Positions 8,421 to 17,688 are shown, counted from the first letter of the stretch. The stretch: 64,000 bases of DNA from Mesorhizobium sp. (GCF_017306545.1 NZ_JAFKID010000020.1:24615-88614), one strand, 5' to 3'. The notes: generated by a model not told the origin, from the sequence alone. Made by a program: numbers and translations.

Positions 8421-10664
8421 TCAGCGGCCGAGCGTGAGGTAGAGTTTCGGCAGAAGGTCCGTCAGCCGCTCCACCGTGGCGATGGAGATGGCGTTCTTTT
8501 GGCCGAAGATTCGACTGAGATAGGAGTCGGCGCTGGAATCGAGGCCGGCGCAGAAGGTGTCGATGGCCAGCCGGCTGAGCCCCTGTACGGCCTTGCGGGC
8601 GTCCTCGACCAGGTAGTGCCGGTCATCGACGTCGATGTCGGAGGGCTCGCCGTCGGTGACGACCAGAAGCAGGCGGCGATAGCTGCGTTGCGTGGCGAGG
8701 TCGGCGCCGGCGTGCCGCATGGCAGCACCCAGCCGAGTCGAGAAGCCGCTTTGTAGGCCGGCCAGCCTCGATTCAACCAGTCCGTCGTAGGGCTGGCCGA
8801 AATCCTTGATGCGCATGTAGCGCACGTCGTCACGCTTGTCCGAGCAGAAGGCAGCGAGCGCGAACGGGTCGCCAAGGCCCGCCATCGCCTGCGACAGCAG
8901 CGCGGCCGCCTGGCGCTCGACGTCGAGCACGGTCTGCCGGCCGTCGCGCACCCGGTCGCTGGTCGATTGCGAGGCGTCGAGCAGCAGCAACACGGAAAGG
9001 TCGCGGCTGCGGCGCTCGTAGCGGCCGTGGATGCGCGGGCTGGGCGGCTCGCCGATGCGGCGCGCGACCGCCGCGTCGATGCAGGCGTCGATATCGAGGA
9101 AATCGCCTTCCGATTGCCGGCGCAGGCGCTCGGCGCGGCTGACACGGGCCGAGCGGATGAGCGCCGTCAGCCGGTTGGCGAGGTCGGCGCGCTGCTCGCG
9201 CAGGCGCGCCACCCGCTCGGCCGGCCCGGAATCGGCGAGATATTCCTTGACCGATGTCCAGTCGCGCTGCTCGCGCCCGGTGACGTAGTCGAATTCCGGG
9301 TAGCGGGCGACCAGCACGCCGTTCATTTCGACCTGCTGGATCTCGACCTGGCCGGCTTCGCTGTCCGGCTTGTTCTCGGGTTCGACCCGGTCGGGCCGGT
9401 CTTCGTTTTCCTCCTGCCGGATGCGGGCGCTCGACAGCACTTCCTCGGCGTCGGCGTTCTGCTGGTCGTCGTCGCCGAAATCCCACAGGCCGAGATTGTC
9501 GTCGCGGTAGGGCGGCTGGACGACGTAGGTCTTGGCGTCGAACTGGAGCCGCATCTGGCCGAGGTCGTTGCCGAGCAGGTTGCCGATACGGCGGCTGAGC
9601 TGCTGGTCGCGCAGGTCGGGTTCAGCGAGGAAAGCTTCCCGCGCCTTGATCACCCAGGGGTTCGGGTCTTCGTAGGCCGGATCGGCCAATGCGCGGGAGA
9701 GCCGGGCAAACAGGGTTTGCGCGTTGACGGCGCTCGTCGGCTGCGCCGTGTGGAAGGGCTGGAACAGCCGCGCCAATCCCGGCAAGTCCTGCATGGCCAG
9801 GTGCTCGACGCGGGCGTCCTCGATCAGCGACACCAGCGCGATCTGCATCGGCCGCAGGCTGCCGAGCGGGAAGCGCTCGCGCGTGAAGCGCAGATGCGCG
9901 CCGATATGGGCGACGGCGGCCCGGTAGAGGCGCTCGGCCTCGGTGCGCTGGAAGCCGGGATAGGCGGACGGCAGGCGCACGATGCTGCCGTCGAAGCCCG
10001 GCCGGCGACGCGCCTGTTCGGGTGCGTTGGCCGGCGTTTCCCTGAGCGGCGGGTTGTCGCCCCATAGGGCGGTGAGGAACGGCTTCAGTCTCGCCTCCAT
10101 GTCGGCGAAGCCGGCCTGGCCGCTGGTTCGTTGCAGCCAGCGGATGGCGGACGGGTCTTCCAGCGTGAAGAACCGCAAGCGCCGTTTGGCGTCGCCTTCG
10201 GCGGAGCGGACGCCGATGCGCAGCCAGGCTTCCAGCCCGTCGAGGTCGATCTCAGCCAGGAGTTTCGGCATTGCCTTCAGCAGCGCCGTCAGGGATTCGG
10301 GAGCGGTCGTGTTGGCGTATTCCATCAGCGCGACCCAGCGGACGAAGCCGCCTTCGCCGAGCCTGCCCGCGGCATCGAGCGCGGTTTCGGAGAGCAGGGC
10401 GGCGGCGGTGCGGCCGGAGCGGATGGCGACGCTCGAAACGGTGCCGGCAAGATCGATCGCCGCCTGCGGGGTCGTCGCGCGGGCGATGTCGGGAGAGGAG
10501 CGGATATAGGCGTCGGTGACGGCGTCGCCGTAGCCTGCCCCGGCGAGACGGCGGCAGGCGCGAATCCAGGCCGGATGCCGGTCGCCCGGAAACGCCGAGG
10601 GCGCGTCACGGTCGAGCGCCTGCTGATGGACGGCGTCGCGCCGGTCCGGCGCATTCTCATTCAT
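8421..10664 (-). CDS. NorD/CbbO-like VWA-domain protein
   Basis: A 747-residue protein with a C-terminal von Willebrand A domain. The MIDAS motif DASQS (D563, S565, S567) and a VVTDGEPSD strand are visible. The long N-terminal part is helical and rich in Arg, Ala and Glu, as in NorD and CbbO. Known relatives pair with a MoxR-type AAA ATPase and help activate or insert cofactors into a target enzyme (nitric oxide reductase for NorD, Rubisco for CbbO). Here the partner gene is 5 bases upstream, and the neighbours are amide genes, with no nor or cbb genes. The likely client is therefore the amidase or transporter (inference). It is the last gene of the amide unit. Confidence 0.85.
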   Translation of the reverse strand: MNENAPDRRDAVHQQALDRDAPSAFPGDRHPAWIRACRRLAGAGYGDAVTDAYIRSSPDIARATTPQAAIDLAGTVSSVAIRSGRTAAALLSETALDAAGRLGEGGFVRWVALMEYANTTAPESLTALLKAMPKLLAEIDLDGLEAWLRIGVRSAEGDAKRRLRFFTLEDPSAIRWLQRTSGQAGFADMEARLKPFLTALWGDNPPLRETPANAPEQARRRPGFDGSIVRLPSAYPGFQRTEAERLYRAAVAHIGAHLRFTRERFPLGSLRPMQIALVSLIEDARVEHLAMQDLPGLARLFQPFHTAQPTSAVNAQTLFARLSRALADPAYEDPNPWVIKAREAFLAEPDLRDQQLSRRIGNLLGNDLGQMRLQFDAKTYVVQPPYRDDNLGLWDFGDDDQQNADAEEVLSSARIRQEENEDRPDRVEPENKPDSEAGQVEIQQVEMNGVLVARYPEFDYVTGREQRDWTSVKEYLADSGPAERVARLREQRADLANRLTALIRSARVSRAERLRRQSEGDFLDIDACIDAAVARRIGEPPSPRIHGRYERRSRDLSVLLLLDASQSTSDRVRDGRQTVLDVERQAAALLSQAMAGLGDPFALAAFCSDKRDDVRYMRIKDFGQPYDGLVESRLAGLQSGFSTRLGAAMRHAGADLATQRSYRRLLLVVTDGEPSDIDVDDRHYLVEDARKAVQGLSRLAIDTFCAGLDSSADSYLSRIFGQKNAISIATVERLTDLLPKLYLTLGR

Positions 10665-10669
10665 GGCGG

Positions 10670-11509
10670 TCAGATGCAGGCGGCGACGGCGGCCTTCAGC
10701 GCGTCGCGCATGTCGGGGTCGTCGGTGATCGGCAGAACAAGGGCGACCTCGCAGGCTTCGTCGACCGGAATGCCGCGCTTCGCCAGGAGGCCTGCATTGA
10801 TGAGCATGCGGGTGGAGGCGCCTTCTTCCAGCCCGTGACCTTTCAGGTTGCGCGCGCGCTGGCCGATGCGCACCAGCGTCGCAGCCGTCTTGCGGTCGAC
10901 GCCGGATTCGGTGGCGACGATCTCCGTCTCGATCGCCTCGTCGGGGTAGGAGAAGGCGATCGCGGCGAAGCGCTGCTTGGTCGATTCCTTCAGGTCTTTC
11001 AGCACGCTCTGGTAGCCGGGGTTGTAGGAGATGACGAGATGGAAGTCGGGGTGGGCCTTCAGCACCTCGTTTTTCTTCTCAAGCGGGAGGATGCGGCGGT
11101 CGTCGGTCAGCGAGTGGATGACGACGGTGGTGTCCTGGCGCGCCTCGACGATCTCGTCGAGGTAGCAGATGGCGCCGGAACGTACGGCGAGCGTCAGCGG
11201 TCCGTCATGCCAGACGGTGCCATCGGCATCGAGCAGGTAACGGCCGACGAGGTCGGAGGCTGTCATGTCTTCGTGGCAGGAGACGGTGACGAGCGGGCGC
11301 TTCAGCCGCCAGGCCATATGCTCGACGAAGCGCGTCTTGCCGCAGCCGGTCGGACCCTTGAGCATGATCGGCATGCGCGAGGAAAAGGCCGCTTCGAACA
11401 GGCCGATCTCGTTGGCGACGGGCCGGAAATACGGCTCGGACGCAATGCGGAAATCATCGAGCCTTTCGCCGCCGGAAGCGCCGGCGACAAAACCCGTACC
11501 TTGGTGCAT
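10670..11509 (-). CDS. MoxR-family AAA+ ATPase (CbbQ/NirQ/NorQ type)
   Basis: A 279-residue AAA+ ATPase with Walker A GPTGCGKT (52-59), Walker B ICYLDE (114-119) and sensor-1 Asn163 in SYNPGY. Length and motifs fit the CbbQ/NorQ group. These ATPases form rings that, with a VWA partner, remodel a client enzyme. The start has GGAGA 5 bases before it. It lies between the amidase gene and the VWA gene, where the Pseudomonas amide operon has the unrelated ATPase AmiB. A role as an amidase or transporter maturation factor is inference. Confidence 0.88.
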   Translation of the reverse strand: MHQGTGFVAGASGGERLDDFRIASEPYFRPVANEIGLFEAAFSSRMPIMLKGPTGCGKTRFVEHMAWRLKRPLVTVSCHEDMTASDLVGRYLLDADGTVWHDGPLTLAVRSGAICYLDEIVEARQDTTVVIHSLTDDRRILPLEKKNEVLKAHPDFHLVISYNPGYQSVLKDLKESTKQRFAAIAFSYPDEAIETEIVATESGVDRKTAATLVRIGQRARNLKGHGLEEGASTRMLINAGLLAKRGIPVDEACEVALVLPITDDPDMRDALKAAVAACI

Positions 11510-11549
11510 TTCAGTCTCCAGAATTCACGTTGTTTCCAGCGCGCCCGGT

Positions 11550-11579
11550 GCGCCGCGGCCTCCTCGTCGGCCGCGGCGC
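11550..11579 (-). other. Strong GC hairpin between amiE and the MoxR ATPase gene
   Basis: An 11-bp perfect stem (GCGCCGCGGCC / GGCCGCGGCGC) with an 8-nt loop lies 17 bases after the amiE stop. No T-tract follows on the minus strand. It probably tunes amidase against MoxR/VWA expression through mRNA stability or partial termination. Confidence 0.55.
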
Positions 11580-11596
11580 CCAAGGTTGCCCCCGGC

Positions 11597-12634
11597 CTAA
11601 CGGTGGGCGGCAACCTTGTTGGGAATGCCCTCGATTGGGGCTTCCGGCGTGCCGACGGTCTGTCGGGTCATCGCCTCGACCTTTTCGCGGGTGCCTTCCG
11701 GGTCGGTGATCCACTGTTTGTAGAAGTTGTACGGGCACACCGCATGGCCGCGCGTGTCGTCACCGGAATTGATGAGGCCGGTGTAGCCGCGGTGCAGAAG
11801 CTTGAAGAGGTGGTTCTGCGACTGCATGTTGCGGCGGGCGTCGCGGATCAGCGACACCGAGAGCTGGCCGTACTGGATGCCGTTCTCCTCCGTGCCGCAT
11901 TCGCCCAGCGTGCGGCCGTCGAAACCGATGATGGAGGAATGACCGAAGTAGGAATAGACGCCGTCGAAGCCGGCCGCGTTAGCGACCGCCACGTAGACGT
12001 TGTTGGCCCATGCCATCGCCCTGGAGATGAGGATCTGCTGTTCCTTGGCGGGGTACATGTAGCCCTGGCAGCGGATGATCAGTTCGGCGCCGCGCATGGC
12101 GCAGTCGCGCCAGATCTCGGGGTAGTTGCCGTCGTCGCAGATGATGAGGCTGATCTTCAGGCCCTTCGGGCCTTCGGTGACATAGGTGCAGTCGCCCGGA
12201 TACCAGCCCTCGATCGGCACCCAGGGCATGATCTTGCGGTATTTCTGCACGATCTCGCCCTTGTCGTTGATCAGGATCAGCGTGTTGTAGGGCGCCTTGT
12301 TGGGATGTTCCTCATGCCGTTCGCCGGTGAGCGAGAAGACGCCCCAGACGCGCGCCTTCTTGCAGGCGTCGGAGAAGATTTTCGTCTCCTCGCCGGGGAT
12401 GGCCGAGGCGGTTTCGTACATCTCCTTCTGGTCGTACATGATGCCGTGCGTGGAATATTCGGGGAAGATCACCAGATCCATGCCCGGCAGGCCGGCCTTC
12501 ATGCCCTCCACCATCTTGGCGATGTTGCGGGCGTTGGCGAGCACTTCGTCGCGCGTATGCAGCCGAGGCATCTTGTAGTTGACGACGGCAACGCCGACGG
12601 TGTCGTTGCTGCTCGAAATATCGCCGTGATACAT
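11597..12634 (-). CDS. amiE: Aliphatic amidase
   Basis: A 345-residue nitrilase-superfamily amidase that hydrolyses short aliphatic amides (acetamide, propionamide) to acid and ammonia in the cytoplasm. The sequence closely follows Pseudomonas aeruginosa AmiE over nearly its whole length. It opens [20 protein letters not shown], and the catalytic triad falls at the same numbers as in AmiE: Glu59 (FPEYS), Lys134 (KYRKI) and Cys166 (IICDDG). The start at 12634 has GGAGGAG 8 bases upstream; the upstream extension to 12676 is not needed. The extreme C-terminus differs from the Pseudomonas enzyme. It follows the importer genes by 34 bases, so uptake and hydrolysis should be co-expressed. Confidence 0.97.
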   Translation of the reverse strand: MYHGDISSSNDTVGVAVVNYKMPRLHTRDEVLANARNIAKMVEGMKAGLPGMDLVIFPEYSTHGIMYDQKEMYETASAIPGEETKIFSDACKKARVWGVFSLTGERHEEHPNKAPYNTLILINDKGEIVQKYRKIMPWVPIEGWYPGDCTYVTEGPKGLKISLIICDDGNYPEIWRDCAMRGAELIIRCQGYMYPAKEQQILISRAMAWANNVYVAVANAAGFDGVYSYFGHSSIIGFDGRTLGECGTEENGIQYGQLSVSLIRDARRNMQSQNHLFKLLHRGYTGLINSGDDTRGHAVCPYNFYKQWITDPEGTREKVEAMTRQTVGTPEAPIEGIPNKVAAHR

Positions 12635-12668
12635 GTCATACTCCTCCTTGGGGTTTACCGGTGTCCGT

Positions 12669-13364
12669 CTAGACAACCAGATGCTGTTGGATCATCTCGT
12701 CGCTGAGTTGGCCGATCGGCCCTTCGACCGCGACGCTGCCTCGATTGAAGATGGCGAAATGCCGCGAGGCGCGGCGGGCGAAGGCGATGTTCTGCTCGAC
12801 CAGAATGACGGTCAGGCCGTGCTTGCGGTTCAGGTCGATCAGAACGTCTTCGATCTGTTCGACGATGTTGGGCTGGATGCCCTCGGTCGGTTCGTCGAGC
12901 AGCATGATCTTGGGTTCGGACAGCAGCGCGCGCGCTATGGCGAGCTGCTGCTGCTGGCCGCCCGACAGGTTGCCGCCCCGCCGGTTGAGGAATTCCTTGA
13001 GAATGGGAAAGAGATCGAGCACCCATTCGGCGATGCGGCCGCCGCCGCCCTTGGCGGCGAAGGTGCCGACCATCAGGTTCTCGCGGACGGTGAAGGAAGG
13101 CAGGATGCCGCGCCCCTGCGGCACGTAACCGACGCCGGCCAGCGCGCGCTTGTGGGTCGGCTGGTCGACCAGTTCCTCGCCGTCGAGGCGGATCGAGCCG
13201 GTGGTGCGGCTCATCAGGCCGAGCACAGTGCGCAGCAGCGTGGTCTTGCCGACGCCGTTGCGGCCGAGGACGGAAAAGAAGTCGCCCGCCTCGACCTTGA
13301 GCGAAACCGATTGCAGCGCCCGGCTGCGGCCGTAGAAGCCGTCGACATTGGCAAGCTCAAGCAT
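12669..13364 (-). CDS. Urea/short-chain amide ABC transporter ATPase (UrtE/FmdF-like)
   Basis: A 231-residue ATPase with Walker [10 protein letters not shown] (34-42), signature LSGGQ (133-137) and Walker B IMLLDE (153-158). The stretch [15 protein letters not shown] after Walker B is characteristic of UrtE. It overlaps the previous gene by 8 bases. With the UrtD-like ATPase it forms the motor of the amide/urea importer encoded just upstream. Confidence 0.92.
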   Translation of the reverse strand: MLELANVDGFYGRSRALQSVSLKVEAGDFFSVLGRNGVGKTTLLRTVLGLMSRTTGSIRLDGEELVDQPTHKRALAGVGYVPQGRGILPSFTVRENLMVGTFAAKGGGGRIAEWVLDLFPILKEFLNRRGGNLSGGQQQQLAIARALLSEPKIMLLDEPTEGIQPNIVEQIEDVLIDLNRKHGLTVILVEQNIAFARRASRHFAIFNRGSVAVEGPIGQLSDEMIQQHLVV

Positions 13365-14121
13365 GGCCGATTCCTCCCGAGCCGAGATAGGCGTCGCGCA
13401 CGGCCTGGTTGGCTTCGATCTCGGCGATCGTTCCTTCGGCGAGCATCTTGCCCTGGTGCATGACGGAAATGGTCTGGGCGATGTCGCGCACGAAGCCCAT
13501 GTCGTGCTCCACGACGATCAGCGTGTGCTTGCCGCGCAGGCGGCAGAACAGTTCCGCCGTCTTCTTGGTTTCCTGCTGCGTCATGCCTGCTGTCGGCTCG
13601 TCCATGAGGATGAGGAGAGGGTTCTGGGCGAGGATCAGCGCGATCTCCAGCCACTGTGTCTGCCCGTGCGACAGGAAGGCGGCCGGCGTTTCCAGTTCGT
13701 CCTGGAGGCCGACCAGCGCCGCCAGCCTCTCGATCTCTTCCTTCTCGCCGCTCTGGCCGAAGCTGAACAGGTTCGCCAGGATTCCCGGCTGGCCGGAACG
13801 ACCGATATAGAGATTGTCGCGCACGCTGAGTTCGCGAAAGACGCTCGGCACCTGGAATTTGCGGCCGATGCCGGCGCGGGCGATCGAATGTTCGCTGAGC
13901 CTGTGGATAGGCTTGTCGCGGAAGCGGACCTCGCCGGCGGACAGTTTCGTCTTGCCGCAGATGACGTCGAGGGCGGTGGTCTTGCCGGCGCCGTTCGGCC
14001 CGATGAGGCAGCGCAGTTCGCCCTGGCCGACGCCGAGGGTCAGGTCGGAGATGGCGATGAAGCCGCCGAACGAGACCTGGGCCCGGTCGATCAGAAGCTG
14101 CGATTGCGGGGCCGGGTTCAT
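13357..14121 (-). CDS. Urea/short-chain amide ABC transporter ATPase (UrtD-like)
   Basis: A 254-residue ATPase with Walker A GPNGAGKTT (41-49), Walker B ILMDEP (171-176) and the UrtD-like GMTQQETKKTAELF stretch. The signature reads LSHGQ (150-154) in place of LSGGQ, a variant normal for this subfamily. The open frame runs far upstream, but the ATG at 14121 starts the conserved domain and overlaps the permease stop by 4 bases (ATGA). Confidence 0.92.
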   Translation of the reverse strand: MNPAPQSQLLIDRAQVSFGGFIAISDLTLGVGQGELRCLIGPNGAGKTTALDVICGKTKLSAGEVRFRDKPIHRLSEHSIARAGIGRKFQVPSVFRELSVRDNLYIGRSGQPGILANLFSFGQSGEKEEIERLAALVGLQDELETPAAFLSHGQTQWLEIALILAQNPLLILMDEPTAGMTQQETKKTAELFCRLRGKHTLIVVEHDMGFVRDIAQTISVMHQGKMLAEGTIAEIEANQAVRDAYLGSGGIGHA

Positions 14122-15281
14122 GACAGGCTCTCCGCGTGACGGGTGTTGGCGACCGCTTCCGTGCGCTGCGGTTGCAGTTGCGGCGGTGGCACCGGGGCCG
14201 CCCGCCTGTGTCCGAACTTGCCGGCGAGCTTCTCGACGGCGCCGGCGATGCCTTTGGGCAGGAACAGCACGACGAGGACGAACAGCAGGCCCATGATGAG
14301 CGTCCAGCTGTCGAGGAAGGTTTCGGATTCGGAGAGCGCGCCCTGAGTGCCGGTGACGACCAGCGCGCCGAGCATGGCGCCCAGCAGGCTCTGCCGGCCG
14401 CCGACGGCGACCCAGATGACGACGGAAAGGGAGAGCGGCACGCCGAGGAAGGTCGGCGAGGCGAACTCCATGACGATGGTGTAGAGCATGCCGGCGAGGC
14501 CGGCGATCGCCGCCGAAACCGAGAAGATGAAGATCTGGTAGAGCGCCACGTCGTAGCCGAAGAAGCGGACGCGGTCCTCCTGGTCGCGGATCGCCTGGAC
14601 GATGAGGCCGGTCTTGCTCTTGGTGACGGCCAAAGCGAGGAACAGCGAAACCGTCAGGCAGATGGCGACGAGGTAGTAGCTGGACGAAGAGTAGGCGTCG
14701 AAGGTGAAGCCGGCGACGTCGAACTGGGCGAGGTCGGTGATGCCGTTGAAGCCGCCCGTATAGGCCTGCTGGTCGATGATGAGGAGTTGCACCACCACCA
14801 TCGCCGCCAGCGTGGTGATGGCCGCATAGACGCCGGTGACGCGGCCACGGAACATGAACCAGCCGAGCAGGGCGGCGAACAGCATCGGCACGACGATGCC
14901 GGCGGCGACGCCGAAGGTCATGGAATAGAAGGGTTTCCAGAACCAGGGCAGCTCGGGAACGTTGTTCCAGACCATGAAGTCGGGCAGGCCGTCGGCGCCG
15001 GTATGGATGGGGATGGTCTTCAGCTTCAGCGCCATCGCCATGCAGTAGGAGCCGAGGCCGAAGGTGGTGGCCTGGCCGAGATTGAGGATGCCGGCATAGC
15101 CCCACGACAGGCTGAGCGAGACGGCGAGGATGCCGAGCACCAGATAGCGGGCGTATTTGTTGAGCAGGAACGCATCGTGAAGGACGAGCGGAAGCGCCAG
15201 GATCGCCAGGCACACGGCCGCGTAGACGGCGATCTCCAATTTGGTCTTGCCGGACACTTTGTTCTTTCCCTGGACTGGCAT
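14118..15281 (-). CDS. Urea/short-chain amide ABC transporter permease (UrtC-like)
   Basis: A 387-residue inner-membrane permease of the LivM/UrtC family. The family-typical LSWGYAGILNLGQATTFGLG motif lies near residues 59-78. The C-terminus has a basic, Pro/Gln-rich cytoplasmic tail. The open frame on this strand continues over 2 kb further upstream in shadow; the ATG at 15281 was chosen because the hydrophobic protein begins there. It lies 8 bases after the UrtB-like gene. Confidence 0.9.
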   Translation of the reverse strand: MPVQGKNKVSGKTKLEIAVYAAVCLAILALPLVLHDAFLLNKYARYLVLGILAVSLSLSWGYAGILNLGQATTFGLGSYCMAMALKLKTIPIHTGADGLPDFMVWNNVPELPWFWKPFYSMTFGVAAGIVVPMLFAALLGWFMFRGRVTGVYAAITTLAAMVVVQLLIIDQQAYTGGFNGITDLAQFDVAGFTFDAYSSSSYYLVAICLTVSLFLALAVTKSKTGLIVQAIRDQEDRVRFFGYDVALYQIFIFSVSAAIAGLAGMLYTIVMEFASPTFLGVPLSLSVVIWVAVGGRQSLLGAMLGALVVTGTQGALSESETFLDSWTLIMGLLFVLVVLFLPKGIAGAVEKLAGKFGHRRAAPVPPPQLQPQRTEAVANTRHAESLS

Positions 15282-15289
15282 GGGCGGGC

Positions 15290-16159
15290 TCACGCACGCA
15301 CGCGGGCGGTGAAGAGGCCTTGCGGCCGGAAGCGGATGATGACGACGATGGCCAGCAGCACGAGCGCCTTGGCGATGGTGTCGTTGGAATAGAAGGCGAG
15401 GTAGCCGGACAGTTCGCCGAGGATGCCGGAGCTTGCCAGCGTGCCCATCAGGCTCTGCGCGCCGCCGAGCACGACGACCATGAAGGCGTCGACGACGTAG
15501 GTGGTGCCCATTTCGGGCGAGACGCTCTTGAGCGGCGAAACCAGCGCACCGGCGAGGCCCGCGATGCCGGCGCCGTAGGCGAAGGTCAGGCGGTAGATGC
15601 GGCTGGCGTTGATGCCGAAGGAGGAGGCGACGGACCTGTTCTGGGTGATGGCCCTCAGCTTCAGGCCGAAGCTGGTGTAGCGGTAGATGCCCCAGGTGAC
15701 GGCAAACAGCGCCAGCGCGACGGCCAGGATGAACAGCCGGTAGGCGGACTCGGTCGCGCCGAAGACGGTGACGCTGGCGGAAAGCGATTCCGGCATCTGC
15801 ACGTAGCGCAGTTCGCCGCCGGCGGTCAGCCGGATCGCCTGCTGGGCCATGACGCCGATGCCCCAGGTGGCGAGGATGGTATCGAGAGGCCGGGCGTAGA
15901 GGTGACGGATGACCAGCACCTCGACCAGCCAGCCGACCGCGGCCAGGATGAGGAAGATCGCAACCAGGCTGGGCAGGAGGCTGAGGCCGAGTTCGGTCTG
16001 CAATGCCCAGGCCGCATAGGCGCCGAGCATGACGAACTCGCCATGCGCCAGGTTGATGACGCCGGTGACGCCGTAGATGACGGCAAGGCCGAGCGAGACG
16101 AGCATCAGGATCGAGGCGATGCTCAGTCCGGTCATGATCTGCGAAACGACGATGTCCAT
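15290..16159 (-). CDS. Urea/short-chain amide ABC transporter permease (UrtB-like)
   Basis: A 289-residue LivH/UrtB-type permease. It carries GVTGVINLAHGEFVMLGAY early in the chain, a hallmark of the family. It lacks the long N-terminal periplasmic domain that some UrtB proteins carry. It forms the translocation path with the UrtC-like subunit. Confidence 0.92.
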   Translation of the reverse strand: MDIVVSQIMTGLSIASILMLVSLGLAVIYGVTGVINLAHGEFVMLGAYAAWALQTELGLSLLPSLVAIFLILAAVGWLVEVLVIRHLYARPLDTILATWGIGVMAQQAIRLTAGGELRYVQMPESLSASVTVFGATESAYRLFILAVALALFAVTWGIYRYTSFGLKLRAITQNRSVASSFGINASRIYRLTFAYGAGIAGLAGALVSPLKSVSPEMGTTYVVDAFMVVVLGGAQSLMGTLASSGILGELSGYLAFYSNDTIAKALVLLAIVVIIRFRPQGLFTARVRA

Positions 16160-16189
16160 GGCGCGTGCTTTTCGAAACGGAGGAGCGTT

Positions 16190-16215
16190 GGCGGCGATGG
16201 CGAACCATCGCCGCC
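16190..16215 (-). other. Perfect hairpin after the amide-binding-protein gene
   Basis: An 11-bp perfect stem (GGCGGCGATGG / CCATCGCCGCC) with a 4-nt loop (TTCG on the transcribed strand) lies 13 bases after the binding-protein stop and before the UrtB-like gene. No T-tract follows. It is a likely mRNA stabiliser that raises binding-protein yield. Confidence 0.6.
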
Positions 16216-16228
16216 GCGCGGGGCGCGA

Positions 16229-17476
16229 TCAGATCTGCTTGAGGCCTTCGGCCGTGCACTTCTGGTGCGGGTAGGCCTTGTAGGGATCGGGCTCGAGCCA
16301 GTTGTCCGACTGCTTGAGGATCTTGAACTGGCCGTCGGGCTGGCACTGGCCGATCTTCGGCCACAGCCAGGTGTGCTGGTTTTCCGGCTCGATGCGCACC
16401 TTGCCTTGCGGTGCGATCATCTCCTGGCCCTTGAGCGCTTCGCGGATGCCGAGGGGCGTGATGTCGCTGCCGGCCAGCTTCTCGGCCGCCTGCTTGAACA
16501 GGTGGACCTGGAAATAGGACGGCTCGGAGACGAAGTGCGTGACCTTGTCGGCGCCCCAACGCTTCTTGTAGGCATCGACGAATTTGTGGTTTTCCGGCGA
16601 ATCCCAGACCATGAAGTAAGGGGCCGAGGTGAAGTGGCCGGCGGCGGCTTCGCCGCCCATCGCCGCCACTTCGTTCTCGGACGTGGTCAGGCTCGCCATC
16701 GGCATGGTCGCCGGATCGAGGCCGGCCGCGTGATACTGCCGATGCAGCGCCACCACCGAGTCGCCGACGACGGTGGAGAAGATGACGTTCGGCTTTTCCG
16801 CCTTCAGCTTGTTGATGACGGAAGAGAACTCCGAGTGGCCGAGCGGCACGTATTCCTCGGCCACCACTTCGGCGCCGAGTTCGGCCAGAAGCTTCTTGCA
16901 GTAGTTGTTCTCTTCCTTCGGATAGATGTAATTGGAGCCGATCAGGTACCAGCGCTTGCCGAACTTCTCGACCAGCCAGGGGATGAAGTCGTCCTGCTGC
17001 TGGTTGGGCACGGCGCCCGTGTAGACGACGTTCTTCGAGCACTCGCGGCCTTCGTAGAGGGTCGGGTACCAGAACAGGTTTTCCTGCTTCTCGAACACCG
17101 GCAGCACCGCCTTGCGGCTGGCGGAGGTGTAGGCGCCGAACACCGACACGCACTTGTCGGACATCACCAGCTTGCGCGCCTTCTCGGCGAAGGTGGCGGG
17201 ATCGGATGCCGGGTCTTCCACCACCGCCTCGATCTGCATGCCGTTGATGCCGCCGGCCGCGTTGATCTCCTCGATGGCGAGGATGGTGGCCTTGTTCAGC
17301 GATTCCTCGATGATGGCGGTGGTGCCGGTCAGCGAAAACAGCACGCCGACCTTGACCTTGCCGTCGGCGGCGCGCGCCAGCGAATAGTTCTTGTTCCAGA
17401 TATGCGGAAAGCCGACCAGCGTGGCGGTGCCGAGCGCGGCGGTTCCCTTTAGGAAATTGCGACGGTTCTTGTTCAC
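16229..17476 (-). CDS. Urea/short-chain amide ABC transporter substrate-binding protein (FmdD/UrtA-like)
   Basis: A 415-residue periplasmic binding protein. The N-terminus carries a twin-arginine motif (NRRNFLKG) followed by a hydrophobic stretch, so export by Tat is likely. Motifs shared with UrtA, FmdD and the sensor AmiC include YPTLYEGRE and YTGAVPNQQQ. The start is a GTG at 17476 with an AGGGGAGAAAG ribosome site; the upstream in-frame extension runs into the leader and has no site. It is the first gene after the antitermination leader at 17600-17676. The ligand is inferred to be a short amide or urea from the amiE/amiC/amiR neighbours. Confidence 0.92.
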   Translation of the reverse strand: MNKNRRNFLKGTAALGTATLVGFPHIWNKNYSLARAADGKVKVGVLFSLTGTTAIIEESLNKATILAIEEINAAGGINGMQIEAVVEDPASDPATFAEKARKLVMSDKCVSVFGAYTSASRKAVLPVFEKQENLFWYPTLYEGRECSKNVVYTGAVPNQQQDDFIPWLVEKFGKRWYLIGSNYIYPKEENNYCKKLLAELGAEVVAEEYVPLGHSEFSSVINKLKAEKPNVIFSTVVGDSVVALHRQYHAAGLDPATMPMASLTTSENEVAAMGGEAAAGHFTSAPYFMVWDSPENHKFVDAYKKRWGADKVTHFVSEPSYFQVHLFKQAAEKLAGSDITPLGIREALKGQEMIAPQGKVRIEPENQHTWLWPKIGQCQPDGQFKILKQSDNWLEPDPYKAYPHQKCTAEGLKQI

Positions 17477-17599
17477 CTTTCTCTCCCCTGAAAATGAAAT
17501 GGCCCCGAAGCGAGCTGCGCGAGGCAGACCGTTTCGAGGCCACAGTGCCGTTTCGATTTCAGCGGCGCGGAGCCGCACGCGAACCCTGTCGTTCGCAAC

Positions 17600-17638
17600 A
17601 AAAAACCCCACGTCTCGCTTGCGCGAAGGCCGTGAGGT
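17600..17638 (-). terminator. Intrinsic terminator of the amiR-transporter leader
   Basis: On the minus strand ACCUCACG pairs fully with CGUGGGGU (8 bp, one G-U), an inner UCGC/GCGA stem caps it, and six U follow. Its first four bases (ACCU, 17635-17638) are also the 3' arm of the second ANTAR hairpin, so the two structures exclude each other. Confidence 0.85.
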
Positions 17639-17676
17639 TCCATTACCCGTATTTCGCTGGCGGCTTCGTTGCCGCC
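17635..17676 (-). promoter_or_regulatory. ANTAR-target antiterminator RNA (two hexaloop hairpins), leader 2
   Basis: Read on the minus strand, hairpin P1 is GGCGGC-AACGAA-GCCGCC (17659-17676). After a 10-nt linker comes P2, GGGU-AAUGGA-ACCU (17635-17648). Both loops are six bases with A at position 1 and G at position 4, the known signature of RNAs bound by ANTAR-domain proteins. P2 shares its 3' arm with the terminator stem that follows. AmiR, an ANTAR protein, is encoded immediately upstream. Binding of AmiR should hold P1/P2 and prevent termination, switching on the transporter, amiE and the MoxR/VWA genes. Confidence 0.85.
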
Positions 17677-17688
17677 AATTCAAAAACG

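Noticed and set aside
10835-12706. 623-codon plus-strand frame across the MoxR ATPase and amiE genes
   Set aside because: It is antisense to two genes with catalytic motifs. Its own composition (Val/Asp/His/Ala-rich) shows no fold.
15320-17452. 710-codon plus-strand frame opposite the amide importer
   Set aside because: Same shadow pattern. The minus-strand permease and binding-protein genes explain the sequence.
15282-17543. Long N-terminal extension of the UrtC-like permease frame
   Set aside because: The upstream part of the frame overlaps the UrtB-like and binding-protein genes in another phase and is low-complexity. The real permease starts at 15281.
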